This document shows, piece by piece, positions 17,163-25,564 of a stretch of 64,000 nucleotides of DNA (positions within the stretch are counted from its first letter, which is position 1; every line of letters begins with the position of its first letter). Position numbers and translations under genes: made by a program. Below the pieces are notes generated by a model. That model ran no database searches. It worked only from the letters and a program-made list of their open reading frames with translations, and had not been told where the DNA came from. Source of the DNA: Bacteroidales bacterium (lineage in GTDB: Bacteria > Bacteroidota > Bacteroidia > Bacteroidales > P3); NCBI GenBank assembly GCA_017962445.1, contig JAGCVI010000013.1, forward strand, positions 1 through 64,000. Reading direction: 5' to 3'.

Positions 17163-17396
17163 TAAGAAACTGTTTTGATTTTGTTGATAAGAATTATTGG
17201 GCATATAATCGAGGGATTTTTTTGCGTTTTCGAAGGAGCAATGGTGTGAACAAGTCTAGTGGACTTGTGAGCCGAGCCCCGAAAAGTTCCCATTTTTCAG
17301 AAAAGGCGAAGGATTTGTAACTGAGAAAAGGTGAAAAAAGCACCGATTATATGACATAAGAATATTATTGAACAAATTCAAAACAGTTTCTCAACT
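17163..17396. repeat. Dispersed repeat, copy C (complete, TIR-like ends)
   Basis: About 234 bases bounded by TAAGAAACTGTTTTGATT at the left and AATTCAAAACAGTTTCTC at the right, an inverted repeat of about 15 bases. Sub-terminal sequences GGGCATATAATCGAGGG and CACCGATTATATGAC are also roughly inverted, and AAGTCTAGTGGACTT is an internal palindrome. No ORF. The right end overlaps the 3' end of the GT117 gene and provides its last codons and stop. Form resembles a MITE; no transposase was seen. Confidence 0.75.
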
Positions 17397-19912
17397 TGTA
17401 TTTCGCTTTTTGAAAAACCGACAGTGTCACCATGATCCAACAGGTACTGCATCCTATAGAGGGGTTCCATGGTGTATGGAATGAAGTATTGCATGTACGG
17501 CGGCATGGTGTTGTAATATTCGAATTGCTCGTTAAAATCGCTGACAGCCTGCTGTTTGATATTGTAATACCGCTCTATGTCGCCAGCAGCATGATAGGCC
17601 TCGGCAATGCGGTGTTTCAACCAAGGCTCTCTGACAACCTTCAGCGGGACATTATCACACATCGTGTTGAGCAACTTTACCGCCCTATCACTATCGCCTC
17701 GCGAGGCAAGGTTTTCGGCCACAAGGGTTGCTGATTCAATGTACTGCACAAGGAATTCATACGATGTCTCATCGATATATACATCCCCGATGTTGCTCCA
17801 TTTCAGCTTTTCGGTGTAGAGACCGTAGGAGGCATCAACATCGACACTGTCCGGCGAGGAATCGCCAAGGCGGTACACCATGCCGTGCATCTTGAACATA
17901 TTGACATAGCTCTTCTGCTTTTCGTTGTAAGCATATGGAGTGAAATAAATTGGCAGTTTGCCCTGGTAGTTGTTGATAATTGATCTCATGCGAAAATGCG
18001 AACCATAGTCTTCCCACTGGCTGCGCTCTAGCATCTTGCCGCTCTTGCGATACAGCTGGCTGCACATCGTCTTGCAATAGCTGCTGTCGCTGAGCAGCGA
18101 GAGGTTGACAACCAGCACGTCGGGGCGGTAGTTCTCTACCTCCTGGATATACCACAGCGGATAGGTGGCGTTGTCGCCCGAAGTGAAGAGGATTGCGTCC
18201 TGCTCGCAAGAATCCAGCATATTGACGGCCAATTCACGGGCTATATACCTTCCTGAACGGTCATGATCGTCCCAATTCTGGAACGCCATAAGCAGCGGAA
18301 CAGCGGCAAGAATAACTGAGCATGCTATAAGTCTTGTCCTCACTGGGCATTTGTCTATTCTCTTTCCCCTTTTGTTCAACAAACGGTCGAGCAAGGCATA
18401 GGCTCCTATGCCAATCCATATCGTGAAAGCATAGAACGAAGGCACATAGGCATAGTCACGCTCTCGCGGTTCGTACATGGGATGGTTGAGATAGAGCGAC
18501 AAGGCTAAACTCGACATTAGAAAGATGGTCATTACCACCCAGAAGCCACGCCTGTCTCTCTTGCGGTGGGCAAAAACACCTAAAAGTCCAAGCAAAAGCG
18601 GCAACAGGAAATAGCGGTTGTGGCCAGCCGACGGCAGCGAGTCAGGCATACGATGCGCTGTTCCGACATAAAACCTATCGATGAAGGGAATACCTGTAAT
18701 GAACTGACCCTTCTGCAAGTTGCCGAAGCCTTGCAGGTCACTGTAACGCCCCGAAAAATTCCACATCAGATAGCGCAGATACATGTAGCCGAACTGGTAT
18801 GCTCCAAACACAATGATATTGTCGAGAAACGACGGCTTGTAGTATTCCGTGTCGCCCACTGCAACCATCTTTCCATTATGGCCGGTCCATTGGTCATAAT
18901 ACTCCTCTGCATGTTCATGGGCTTTCCACATGCGAGGGAAAAACATGTCCATCTCCTTGGCATACACAGGTTCGCCGTTCTTGAATTCGACAATGGGCGA
19001 ATTGAAGCAGCGGCCATATATCAACGGGGCCTTCTCGTATTGATCGCGGTTGACATAGACCTTGAAGGAATGCCAGCTGGATGGGTCGCCGTCGTTGATA
19101 GGTGGATTGGCGGCAGCACGAATCGGGATGATGGCGTAGGTGGAGATTCCCACAAAAAACATCAGAAGCGACAGGGCGGCAAGACGTATTATTGAACGCC
19201 TGGAATTCTTGTCATGCAATGCGGCAATCACCGGCCGTCGACACTTGGATTTGTCGCCACGTCCAGAGCGTCGCGGATGGATTTTAAATATCACAATCAA
19301 TATCGATGCCGGAACCGTGAGCAGGCTGAGCTGATGGACTCCTATCGAAAGACTTGTCAAAAACACTGCCAGAAGCAGCCAGCGGCCCGAATAGGCACGG
19401 TCTTCACACTGCGCCCACCGCATCATCGACCATACTATTGCCGACGAGAAAAGCATCGAGAGACTATAGACCTCGCTCTCGACCGCAGAGAACCACGCGG
19501 TGTCACAAAACAGATAGCAGGCACTGCCGACAGCAGCACAAAACCATATCTTGTAATTCTGATACTCCGATGAATCTGAATCACATACTGGCATCATAAC
19601 CCTCATGAGACGCACCTGCGTCCAGAAAAGGAACATCACAGTCAATCCACCTGCAATAGCGGAAAGCAAATTGCTCCACCAAGCTATCATTGTGACATTC
19701 CCGCCTGCCAAAAGAGTGAAACAATGAGCTAACAGCTGATATAACGGTGCTCCCGGAGGATGGCCAACCTCCAACTTGTAAGAGGTTGATATGAACTCAC
19801 CACAATCCCAGAAACTCACGGTCGGCTCAAGCGTAAGCACGTAAACAATCGTGCCCACCATGGCGGCGAGCCATCCAAAGAGGTTGTTGAGATGTTTGAA
19901 TCGGGCTACCAA
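17378..19912 (-). CDS. DUF2723 / GT117-family protein O-mannosyltransferase-like membrane protein
   Basis: 844-residue polytopic inner-membrane protein. The family signature is clear: FWDCGEFISTSYKLEVGHPPGAP at the N-terminus, where the acidic residues sit in the first periplasmic loop, as in GT-C mannosyltransferases. About ten or more membrane segments run to residue 560, then a soluble C-terminal part with DNATYPLWYIQEVENYRPDV and helical repeats. It probably transfers mannose to exported proteins from a lipid-linked donor. The last codons (GAG AAA CTG TTT TGA) come from the terminal sequence of repeat copy C, so the natural C-terminus may have been altered. It overlaps lptE by 7 bases. 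Confidence 0.85.
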   Translation of the reverse strand: MVARFKHLNNLFGWLAAMVGTIVYVLTLEPTVSFWDCGEFISTSYKLEVGHPPGAPLYQLLAHCFTLLAGGNVTMIAWWSNLLSAIAGGLTVMFLFWTQVRLMRVMMPVCDSDSSEYQNYKIWFCAAVGSACYLFCDTAWFSAVESEVYSLSMLFSSAIVWSMMRWAQCEDRAYSGRWLLLAVFLTSLSIGVHQLSLLTVPASILIVIFKIHPRRSGRGDKSKCRRPVIAALHDKNSRRSIIRLAALSLLMFFVGISTYAIIPIRAAANPPINDGDPSSWHSFKVYVNRDQYEKAPLIYGRCFNSPIVEFKNGEPVYAKEMDMFFPRMWKAHEHAEEYYDQWTGHNGKMVAVGDTEYYKPSFLDNIIVFGAYQFGYMYLRYLMWNFSGRYSDLQGFGNLQKGQFITGIPFIDRFYVGTAHRMPDSLPSAGHNRYFLLPLLLGLLGVFAHRKRDRRGFWVVMTIFLMSSLALSLYLNHPMYEPRERDYAYVPSFYAFTIWIGIGAYALLDRLLNKRGKRIDKCPVRTRLIACSVILAAVPLLMAFQNWDDHDRSGRYIARELAVNMLDSCEQDAILFTSGDNATYPLWYIQEVENYRPDVLVVNLSLLSDSSYCKTMCSQLYRKSGKMLERSQWEDYGSHFRMRSIINNYQGKLPIYFTPYAYNEKQKSYVNMFKMHGMVYRLGDSSPDSVDVDASYGLYTEKLKWSNIGDVYIDETSYEFLVQYIESATLVAENLASRGDSDRAVKLLNTMCDNVPLKVVREPWLKHRIAEAYHAAGDIERYYNIKQQAVSDFNEQFEYYNTMPPYMQYFIPYTMEPLYRMQYLLDHGDTVGFSKSEIQVEKLF

Positions 19913-20418
19913 TTTACGACAGATTTATTGAAGATGTCATCGCAAAGCTCGGAGACAATCTCGCTCACAAGCGAACTCTCGATTGATGAAAAATTAAGCT
20001 GTGCATTATAATCGCGGTAGCGAGTAAAAGATTGCTCGAAATTGGCATCAGGGTCACAATTGTTCACAAACTTGACCTTTATTGTTACGGTGAGGCGGTT
20101 CATTGAGACCTCATCGTTTGAGGAAAGCGCGGCAGCACGAGTGGAATATGAAGTTATCTCTCCCGAAACCTCTAAGTCGGCATCGCCATTCACCACATTG
20201 AGACTGGTCTGCGAGGCATATAGGTTTCGCAAATCGTCAGTCAACTTCTGGCTCAGCTGAGGATTGACCAAAGAAGCATAATTAGGGAAAGTGGCGACAG
20301 AAATCGTCTTGGCGTTAGGCGGAATTGAGGCTCCGGTAAAACTATAACCTCCTTTGCACGACACCAACAACGCGACGGCAAATGCAACAAATGTCAATAT
20401 GCTTATTCTGCGAATCAT
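19906..20418 (-). CDS. lptE: LPS-assembly lipoprotein LptE (Bacteroidota type)
   Basis: 170 residues with lipobox LVSC (Cys21), then GYSFTGASIPPNAKTISVATFPN, a signature of the LptE-like family that plugs the LptD barrel in the outer membrane. It overlaps the upstream 56-residue ORF as ATGA and the downstream GT117 gene by 7 bases, so the three are a tight operon. Assignment rests on family resemblance in the first 60 residues. Confidence 0.8.
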   Translation of the reverse strand: MIRRISILTFVAFAVALLVSCKGGYSFTGASIPPNAKTISVATFPNYASLVNPQLSQKLTDDLRNLYASQTSLNVVNGDADLEVSGEITSYSTRAAALSSNDEVSMNRLTVTIKVKFVNNCDPDANFEQSFTRYRDYNAQLNFSSIESSLVSEIVSELCDDIFNKSVVNW

Positions 20419-20585
20419 ACGTTATAAGAATCGTTGTCAATATGCTTTTCGTCCTCCATCTGCCAAAGCATAAAAGCCGCTTGCTGCTCCATGTATGTCA
20501 ACACGGCATGTTTGATATTAAGGTCGTTGATGGCACTTATCTCGTTGACTATCTCGTCTATTTTAATTTTGATATTGTTGTCCAT
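20415..20585 (-). CDS. Small conserved-looking cytoplasmic protein (56 aa)
   Basis: 56 codons from ATG 20585 to TGA 20415-20417, overlapping the lptE start as ATGA. It begins MDNNIKIKIDEIVNEI and is charged, helical and without signal or membrane segment. It directly follows a good -7 box (20618-20625) and is the first gene of the lptE-GT117 operon, which makes it likely to be real. I do not recognise the family; coiled-coil-like heptads suggest a small helical partner or chaperone. Confidence 0.65.
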   Translation of the reverse strand: MDNNIKIKIDEIVNEISAINDLNIKHAVLTYMEQQAAFMLWQMEDEKHIDNDSYNV

Positions 20586-20617
20586 TGCAGGATGTATTTA
20601 TGATGAAGTCTGGTTTG

Positions 20618-20625
20618 CAAAATTA
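20618..20625 (-). promoter_or_regulatory. -7 element of the small ORF-lptE-GT117 operon
   Basis: The minus strand reads TAATTTTG, an exact TAnnTTTG match, 32 bases before the ATG at 20585. No convincing -33 box. Confidence 0.5.
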
Positions 20626-20672
20626 CATTTTTTATTCAATTTAAGGAAAAATAATTCACAATTAACTGCTAT

Positions 20673-21311
20673 TCATTCGTTTGAAACAACAACAACTTCA
20701 GCGTTGCCACTGACCAGAAAGGACAACTTTGTGTTTTCATCGACACACTGATAACGGGTGCGACGTTTCTCGACAGAACGGAAAAGTATTTCCGGACGTT
20801 CCTTGATACGGAACAGAGAGCCAATGGGCAAGTTGCGAAGCAATGTCACGGGCATTGACGTCGGCCTGTCATAACGACGCAGGAAATGCTCCAACTCAAC
20901 TCCTGCCACACTGTTGAGCGGTATTCGTGCCGTGTACTTCCTAATGTAAGGGGTCGCCTCCGTCGGGAAATGGCCCTCATTCCAGTACTGCACTATCAAG
21001 AGCCTGTACTGCTGCTGCCACTCGTGGCCATGAGGCTGCACTGAACGGCCATGAATAAGGAAAGTGTTGAGGTGTGCCATCTCATGCAACAAAACGAGCA
21101 GGAAAAGATGTGGTGGGAGGTCACCATTGACACTAATCTCATGGTAGTTGTATTTAGGCTGAGGCATACGGTAGTCACCCAGTTTGGAACTGCGGCGACG
21201 TGTGATGTGGAAATAAACCTCATGACGGTTCAGGAAATCGAACACCGTATCGACGGCAGAGTCTGGCAGATAGTTGGCCATCTGCGACTTATACTGAGCC
21301 TCCTTCGTCAT
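20673..21311 (-). CDS. SprT-like zinc-metalloprotease-fold protein
   Basis: 212 residues. The HEMAHLNTF motif (HExxH) plus HGHEW downstream is the SprT-like zincin core; the rest of the first 110 residues fits SprT domains, with a C-terminal part of about 100 residues of unknown role. Probably cytoplasmic. It overlaps the end of the LolC/E-type permease gene by 23 bases and ends the minus-strand run from 29.2 kb. Function unknown; Spartan-like protease activity is only inferred from the fold. Confidence 0.78.
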   Translation of the reverse strand: MTKEAQYKSQMANYLPDSAVDTVFDFLNRHEVYFHITRRRSSKLGDYRMPQPKYNYHEISVNGDLPPHLFLLVLLHEMAHLNTFLIHGRSVQPHGHEWQQQYRLLIVQYWNEGHFPTEATPYIRKYTARIPLNSVAGVELEHFLRRYDRPTSMPVTLLRNLPIGSLFRIKERPEILFRSVEKRRTRYQCVDENTKLSFLVSGNAEVVVVSNE

Positions 21312-21456
21312 AGTAAACGGTTGATGATTGAGGCGGAGGATCTGACTGGGTAAACGTGGGACAGTTGCAGCGACGGCTTTTACGGTGTTTCGACATGTGG
21401 ATTCCCTTCCGACTGCAAGAGCCTAATGCCAATGCAACGACAAGCAGAACAACCAT
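21289..21456 (-). CDS. Possible internal start: 55-residue lipoprotein within the permease frame
   Basis: ATG at 21456, in frame with the permease, opens a textbook lipoprotein signal (LVVALALGSC) and a short tail with HRKSRRCNCPTF. Small Cys-rich basic lipoproteins of this form occur in Bacteroidales as separate genes. With no stop codon between the two parts, it may be read as a fusion, made separately, or both. Confidence 0.35.
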   Translation of the reverse strand: MVVLLVVALALGSCSRKGIHMSKHRKSRRCNCPTFTQSDPPPQSSTVYYDEGGSV

Positions 21457-22638
21457 TCCGATTTTTGCACGGCGGACTGTAAACAGAACAATTAATGTTG
21501 ATATCACGGTGACTATTAAGAATGTAGCAATAAAATCTATTGCCCTCATAGCAACAGGGAAAGCGGGGACAACAGCATTGGCACCGAGCTTAACAATACC
21601 GTATTTCTGCTGCAACAAGCAAATGACAGCACCAAGCACAAGCCCCGACACTACACCAACAAGAGCAATTAGAATGCCCTCGGTAAAGAAAACCTTGCGA
21701 ATATGGGGCGTGGACAAGCCGAGGGTTCGTAAAGTATGAATATCCTTGCGTTTGTTGATGATAAGCAAAGACAATGAAGCTATGAGGTTGAGTGATGCAA
21801 TAAGGACTATCAGCGTAAGAACCAGGAAAACACCAAGACGCTCCGAACGAAACACTTTGTAATATAGCGGATTCTGGTCGTACCTGTCATTGATAGTGAA
21901 TCCATCGCCAAGCTTCGCCTGCAACAAGGCTTTGACTTTTTCAAGGTCGGCATCGTCATTGAGGGTTATCGCAAGTGCCGTCACCTCGTCAGATTCATAC
22001 GACATAAGGTTGCGGACGAAATCTATGTCTGCTATGACGTATTTTTTATCTATCTCTTCTTGAATGCGGAACGTTCCTGACGGGAACGCAAATGCCGAAT
22101 CAACAGAAAGGACTGACGTGGTACCTCGTTTCGGAATATAAACTGTCATCGGAATATTGCTCATCGAATTGACTCCCAGATTGGCCATAATCGTCCAACC
22201 TACAAGAAGATAGTTGACACCGTCTTCCTTGAGCAGATAGCTTCCTTCTGCCACAAGAGTGTCAATTCCAGATGCAGAACCATAATTCTTGTCGACACCA
22301 CGAAGGGTAACAATGACATCGGACTTACCATACCGAATCAATGCGTTCTCCTCAACGATGGCAGACACTTGGTCAACACCTGACACGTTCTGCAAGTCGT
22401 CATACCCGATGTCGGAAATATGAAACGTCTTGCCCTGGGCCGGCTTTACAACCAGTTCTGAGTCAAAAACATTGAACAACGTCTGGGTAAGTTCTCCGAT
22501 ACCATTGTAGACCGAAAGAACAACAATCATGGCCATCGTACTGACAGTGATGCCTATAAGTGAAATCCACGAGATGACATTTACGACAGTTTTTTGGTTA
22601 CGCGAAAAGAGATACCTCCGCGCAAGCAATGCGGACAA
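21289..22638 (-). CDS. LolC/LolE-type lipoprotein-release ABC permease with lipoprotein-like tail
   Basis: 449 residues. MacB/FtsX architecture: N-terminal ARRYLFSRNQKTVVNVISWIS with the first helix, a periplasmic domain (about 50-265), and three C-terminal helices (about 275-390). It should work with a LolD-type ATPase in moving lipoproteins to the outer membrane. The unusual part is residues 395-449: after RRAKIG the sequence restarts as MVVLLVVALALGSCSRKG, a complete lipoprotein signal with lipobox LGSC, followed by a basic Cys-containing tail. Either a permease-lipoprotein fusion or an internal in-frame gene (21289-21456). Confidence 0.85.
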   Translation of the reverse strand: MSALLARRYLFSRNQKTVVNVISWISLIGITVSTMAMIVVLSVYNGIGELTQTLFNVFDSELVVKPAQGKTFHISDIGYDDLQNVSGVDQVSAIVEENALIRYGKSDVIVTLRGVDKNYGSASGIDTLVAEGSYLLKEDGVNYLLVGWTIMANLGVNSMSNIPMTVYIPKRGTTSVLSVDSAFAFPSGTFRIQEEIDKKYVIADIDFVRNLMSYESDEVTALAITLNDDADLEKVKALLQAKLGDGFTINDRYDQNPLYYKVFRSERLGVFLVLTLIVLIASLNLIASLSLLIINKRKDIHTLRTLGLSTPHIRKVFFTEGILIALVGVVSGLVLGAVICLLQQKYGIVKLGANAVVPAFPVAMRAIDFIATFLIVTVISTLIVLFTVRRAKIGMVVLLVVALALGSCSRKGIHMSKHRKSRRCNCPTFTQSDPPPQSSTVYYDEGGSV

Positions 22639-22711
22639 CCGGAAATGTCTTATGTTGTTTTTCGATTTGATGGCTCAGAAAGGTTTAAGGATACAAACAC
22701 CATTCACAAAT

Positions 22712-23092
22712 CTACTCCTTGAGCAGACGGTCTATGTTTTCAATATAGTCAAGCGAATCGTCAAGAAAGAAGTCCAAATTTGGTATGATGCGAAGCTGCT
22801 TTCCAGCGACAAGGGCAAGCCTACGACGGATGTCGACAGCATGTGTTAGGATAGCGTTGATGACAAGCTGCGTTGTGGCCTTGGTGCCGGCCGGAGTGTC
22901 GGCAGTCTCAGGCATCGTCCCGACAGGGTAGATACTAATATAGACCCTCGCAATAGAGAGGTCGGAAGTAACGCGGACTTTGGTGACAGTGATCAGCGAA
23001 TTGCCTAAAACAGGCTTCATTTGCATTAGGAATATGTCGCCAAGATCATGCTGTATAAGACGTGATATTTTGTTTTGACGCGTGGAATCCAT
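22712..23092 (-). CDS. rbfA: Ribosome-binding factor A
   Basis: 126-residue KH-like protein that helps mature the 30S subunit (16S rRNA 5' helix). It starts MDSTRQNKISRLIQ with the family motif near LGDIFLM and shows VRVTSDLSIARVYIS. Length is typical. It lies between the OM barrel gene and the LolC/E-type permease, an arrangement in which a permease neighbours rbfA in Bacteroidota. Confidence 0.93.
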   Translation of the reverse strand: MDSTRQNKISRLIQHDLGDIFLMQMKPVLGNSLITVTKVRVTSDLSIARVYISIYPVGTMPETADTPAGTKATTQLVINAILTHAVDIRRRLALVAGKQLRIIPNLDFFLDDSLDYIENIDRLLKE

Positions 23093-23103
23093 TAGTTGTT
23101 TTT

Positions 23104-23682
23104 TTAAAAGCGGAAGCCCATACGGACCGGGATAAAGACTGTCTGCTGCGTGTAGGCAACAGCGAGTTCAAGGTAAAGGCTGAGGTAGTTGCGCTCCATA
23201 TTACGGTAGCCAAAACGGAAAAACCAGTTGATGCCTGTCGAAAGCTCCAAGTACGGAGTTAACGTGTTTTCATACGGAGTGTCGGCCATCATGTAGCTGG
23301 CGCCAAGCTTTGCACCAACCATTGGGGCAAACTCCTCTCTCAATGGACGGTAGTCGACATCGACAAAACCCATAGCGGTATGCCATCCTTCCGAGAAATT
23401 GCCTGGTTTCGCTGCATATCCATAGCCTAAACCAAGACCGACAAAGAAATCCTGACGGAAGTTGACTCCATTGATAACATTCACATTGACCATGTGACGC
23501 TGGTCGCTGATATAGTATCCGTTCTCGCCCTCACTGCCGAGGTTGGCGACGAAAGGCATGTAACCGGCTTCAGCCTTGAACATGTATTCGAATTCCGAAC
23601 GATCCTGCCTGTATTGCGCATTGGCGGTGGTTGCAGCAAGAATCAGGAACAACAAACTGACAAATCTGATACTTTTATTCAT
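23104..23682 (-). CDS. Outer-membrane beta-barrel protein of unknown function
   Basis: 192 residues with signal peptide ending TTANAQ. The rest alternates short aromatic and glycine-rich strands (FVGLGLGYGYAA, MVGAKLGASYMM, LYLELAVAYTQQ) and ends VRMGFRF, with the terminal Phe expected for BAM-inserted barrels. About eight strands fit an OmpX/PorT-like small barrel. It is 11 bases from rbfA and 5 from the permease gene. No specific function. Confidence 0.75.
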   Translation of the reverse strand: MNKSIRFVSLLFLILAATTANAQYRQDRSEFEYMFKAEAGYMPFVANLGSEGENGYYISDQRHMVNVNVINGVNFRQDFFVGLGLGYGYAAKPGNFSEGWHTAMGFVDVDYRPLREEFAPMVGAKLGASYMMADTPYENTLTPYLELSTGINWFFRFGYRNMERNYLSLYLELAVAYTQQTVFIPVRMGFRF

Positions 23683-23687
23683 AGGGC

Positions 23688-24932
23688 TTAAAAGTTTAAG
23701 GGGTTATTAGGTTTTTGGTTCAAAATTCTATTCTCATTTCTTTTTTTGGAAGAGCCTGCAACAGTCATCCTTATAGTGCGGCGTATCAGGAAATTATACA
23801 CTACTAGCAGAATAACTACAAGCAGTGCCGCAGCAATCAGGATGGGTTTTACCGTTGACGTGGGTTCGAACATAGTGGATAAACGTGCCATGTAGAAGAC
23901 TCTCACACGCAACGCGATGACAACTGCCAGAATAAGGTCGACAACAGTAATGCAACTGATAACATACTGATAGAACTTGGCAATGGCGGCAGGCGTGTAT
24001 CCAATGTTGTATAGGTTGATGAACAGGTCGCGGTTCTTCTGCACTATCAGATTAAGGCTCATCACTATGAAAGCCATCGACAGGACAATGATTATGACTG
24101 CAATGACGAACAGGAATAACAGTCCGAAACGGATAAAGAAGGCCATCTTGCTCTGCTCAAGGTCGTTCTTGTTGACATTAAGATTGTTGTGCTCGAAGAA
24201 CGGCGTAATTCTGCTGTCGCTGGCATCGGAGAACTCTATGAGCAGTCGGCTGCAACGGCCGTCGTCGCCGGTGCCGTAACGTTCATTGGCCCACTTGAGG
24301 AAACTCTCGGGTACAAGTATAGAATTGATTTTCCCGGAGAAACCGACAATGCGGCTGTCGTATTGACGATATCTTCCATTGCCATTGATTCTGATAGTGA
24401 ATTTAATCTGTTCAAGGCTGTTCTGCGAAACCACTGGCAGCGACTGGCTCTCGGCGAAACCGAAATTGTAAAGACTCAAGTAATCCTCGGGGATTACAAT
24501 GGGTAGGAATGTGGAAGTACTGTCCCAGCTCCAAGCTTCACTGTCCACGTCAAGGTAATCGTCTGGAACACTCTCAAAGAACAACTCAGTGCTGAACCTC
24601 TGGCCGTTGGATATAGAAATGTATGCACTTACCGAAAACGACGAGCTTCTGAACTTAGAGATCTTCTTCACAAACGTTTGGCTCTCGATCTCCTCCAGCT
24701 GCTCGTCGGTAAAGTAGACACTCTCCTTGTTGAGAGACTTCTTGATACTGATATTCTTCGACACTGTGACTGTATGAGCCTTGAAGACTCCTGTCTGCTG
24801 CGTCAGCAACGGCTTGACATCAGTATAGAGCTGAAAAGTCAGCAACACTATGGCAACACCCACTAAAAGGGTGAAGGCGTAGCCGACTATCTGAGCCGGG
24901 ATGAGGGTCTTGCGTTGTAGTTTACTGATCAC
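23688..24932 (-). CDS. FtsX/MacB-like ABC transporter permease
   Basis: 414 residues. One N-terminal membrane helix (about 15-35), a periplasmic domain (about 45-255) and three C-terminal helices (about 270-385), the last after the typical loop NIGYTPAAIAKFYQY. It overlaps the following ATPase gene by 4 bases on the minus strand, so the pair forms one mechanotransmission-type ABC complex. Substrate unknown; lipoproteins or envelope remodelling are plausible. Confidence 0.82.
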   Translation of the reverse strand: MISKLQRKTLIPAQIVGYAFTLLVGVAIVLLTFQLYTDVKPLLTQQTGVFKAHTVTVSKNISIKKSLNKESVYFTDEQLEEIESQTFVKKISKFRSSSFSVSAYISISNGQRFSTELFFESVPDDYLDVDSEAWSWDSTSTFLPIVIPEDYLSLYNFGFAESQSLPVVSQNSLEQIKFTIRINGNGRYRQYDSRIVGFSGKINSILVPESFLKWANERYGTGDDGRCSRLLIEFSDASDSRITPFFEHNNLNVNKNDLEQSKMAFFIRFGLLFLFVIAVIIIVLSMAFIVMSLNLIVQKNRDLFINLYNIGYTPAAIAKFYQYVISCITVVDLILAVVIALRVRVFYMARLSTMFEPTSTVKPILIAAALLVVILLVVYNFLIRRTIRMTVAGSSKKRNENRILNQKPNNPLNF

Positions 24933-25555
24933 AGGTTGAAGGTTTTTTCAAACGGGAAAAGATCGGAATAGTCAAGAGCGGTGACAATTAGTCCAGCTCC
25001 CTGAGCCTCAACCTCGCTCATAACCAACGAGGCAACAGTGGTTGCGTTCTGATGGTCGATATGGCTGAACGGCTCGTCGAGCATAAGGAAGTGGAACGGC
25101 TGACACAATGCACGCACAGCGGCCACACGCTGACGCTGGCCGAGCGAAAGGGTCTGCACTGGCTGGTGTTTCTTCTCGGGCGGAAGCAGCGTGTCGAGCA
25201 TCGCTTCTATCTCCGCGTCGGTCTTATGATTGGTGAGCCTGTTCTTAAGCTGCACATTCTCCATGGCGGTAAGCTGCGGGAAGAGGCAAAGGTCCTGGAA
25301 GAGGTAACTGAGCCTGTCGCGACGCAGAACGAACGGGTCTTTGACCGGCTCGTGATAGTCAATGACACCGTCGAACTGGAGACTGTTGCCGTAGATGAAA
25401 TTCAGCAGCGAAGTCTTGCCGTGTCCCGACTTGGCACAAACCATGTACTTCAACCCACGCTCGAACAGGACTGTAGGTTGTAAATATATGTCGGAACCGG
25501 CAACTTCCTGTTCCGACATATATCTTGGTTTTATGTTATGAAGTTCTATTTGCAC
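24929..25555 (-). CDS. ABC transporter ATPase lacking the H-loop histidine
   Basis: 208 residues with Walker A AKSGHGKTSLLN, Q-loop FQDLCLFPQLT, signature LSLGQRQRV and Walker B FLMLDEPFSHID. The switch position that usually reads THD or THE appears as TALDYSDLF, with no His. ATP hydrolysis may therefore be slow or differently driven. The gene is coupled by overlap to the permease at 23688 and starts 9 bases after the DUF4836 gene. Confidence 0.85.
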   Translation of the reverse strand: MQIELHNIKPRYMSEQEVAGSDIYLQPTVLFERGLKYMVCAKSGHGKTSLLNFIYGNSLQFDGVIDYHEPVKDPFVLRRDRLSYLFQDLCLFPQLTAMENVQLKNRLTNHKTDAEIEAMLDTLLPPEKKHQPVQTLSLGQRQRVAAVRALCQPFHFLMLDEPFSHIDHQNATTVASLVMSEVEAQGAGLIVTALDYSDLFPFEKTFNL

Positions 25556-25564
25556 TATCGGTTA

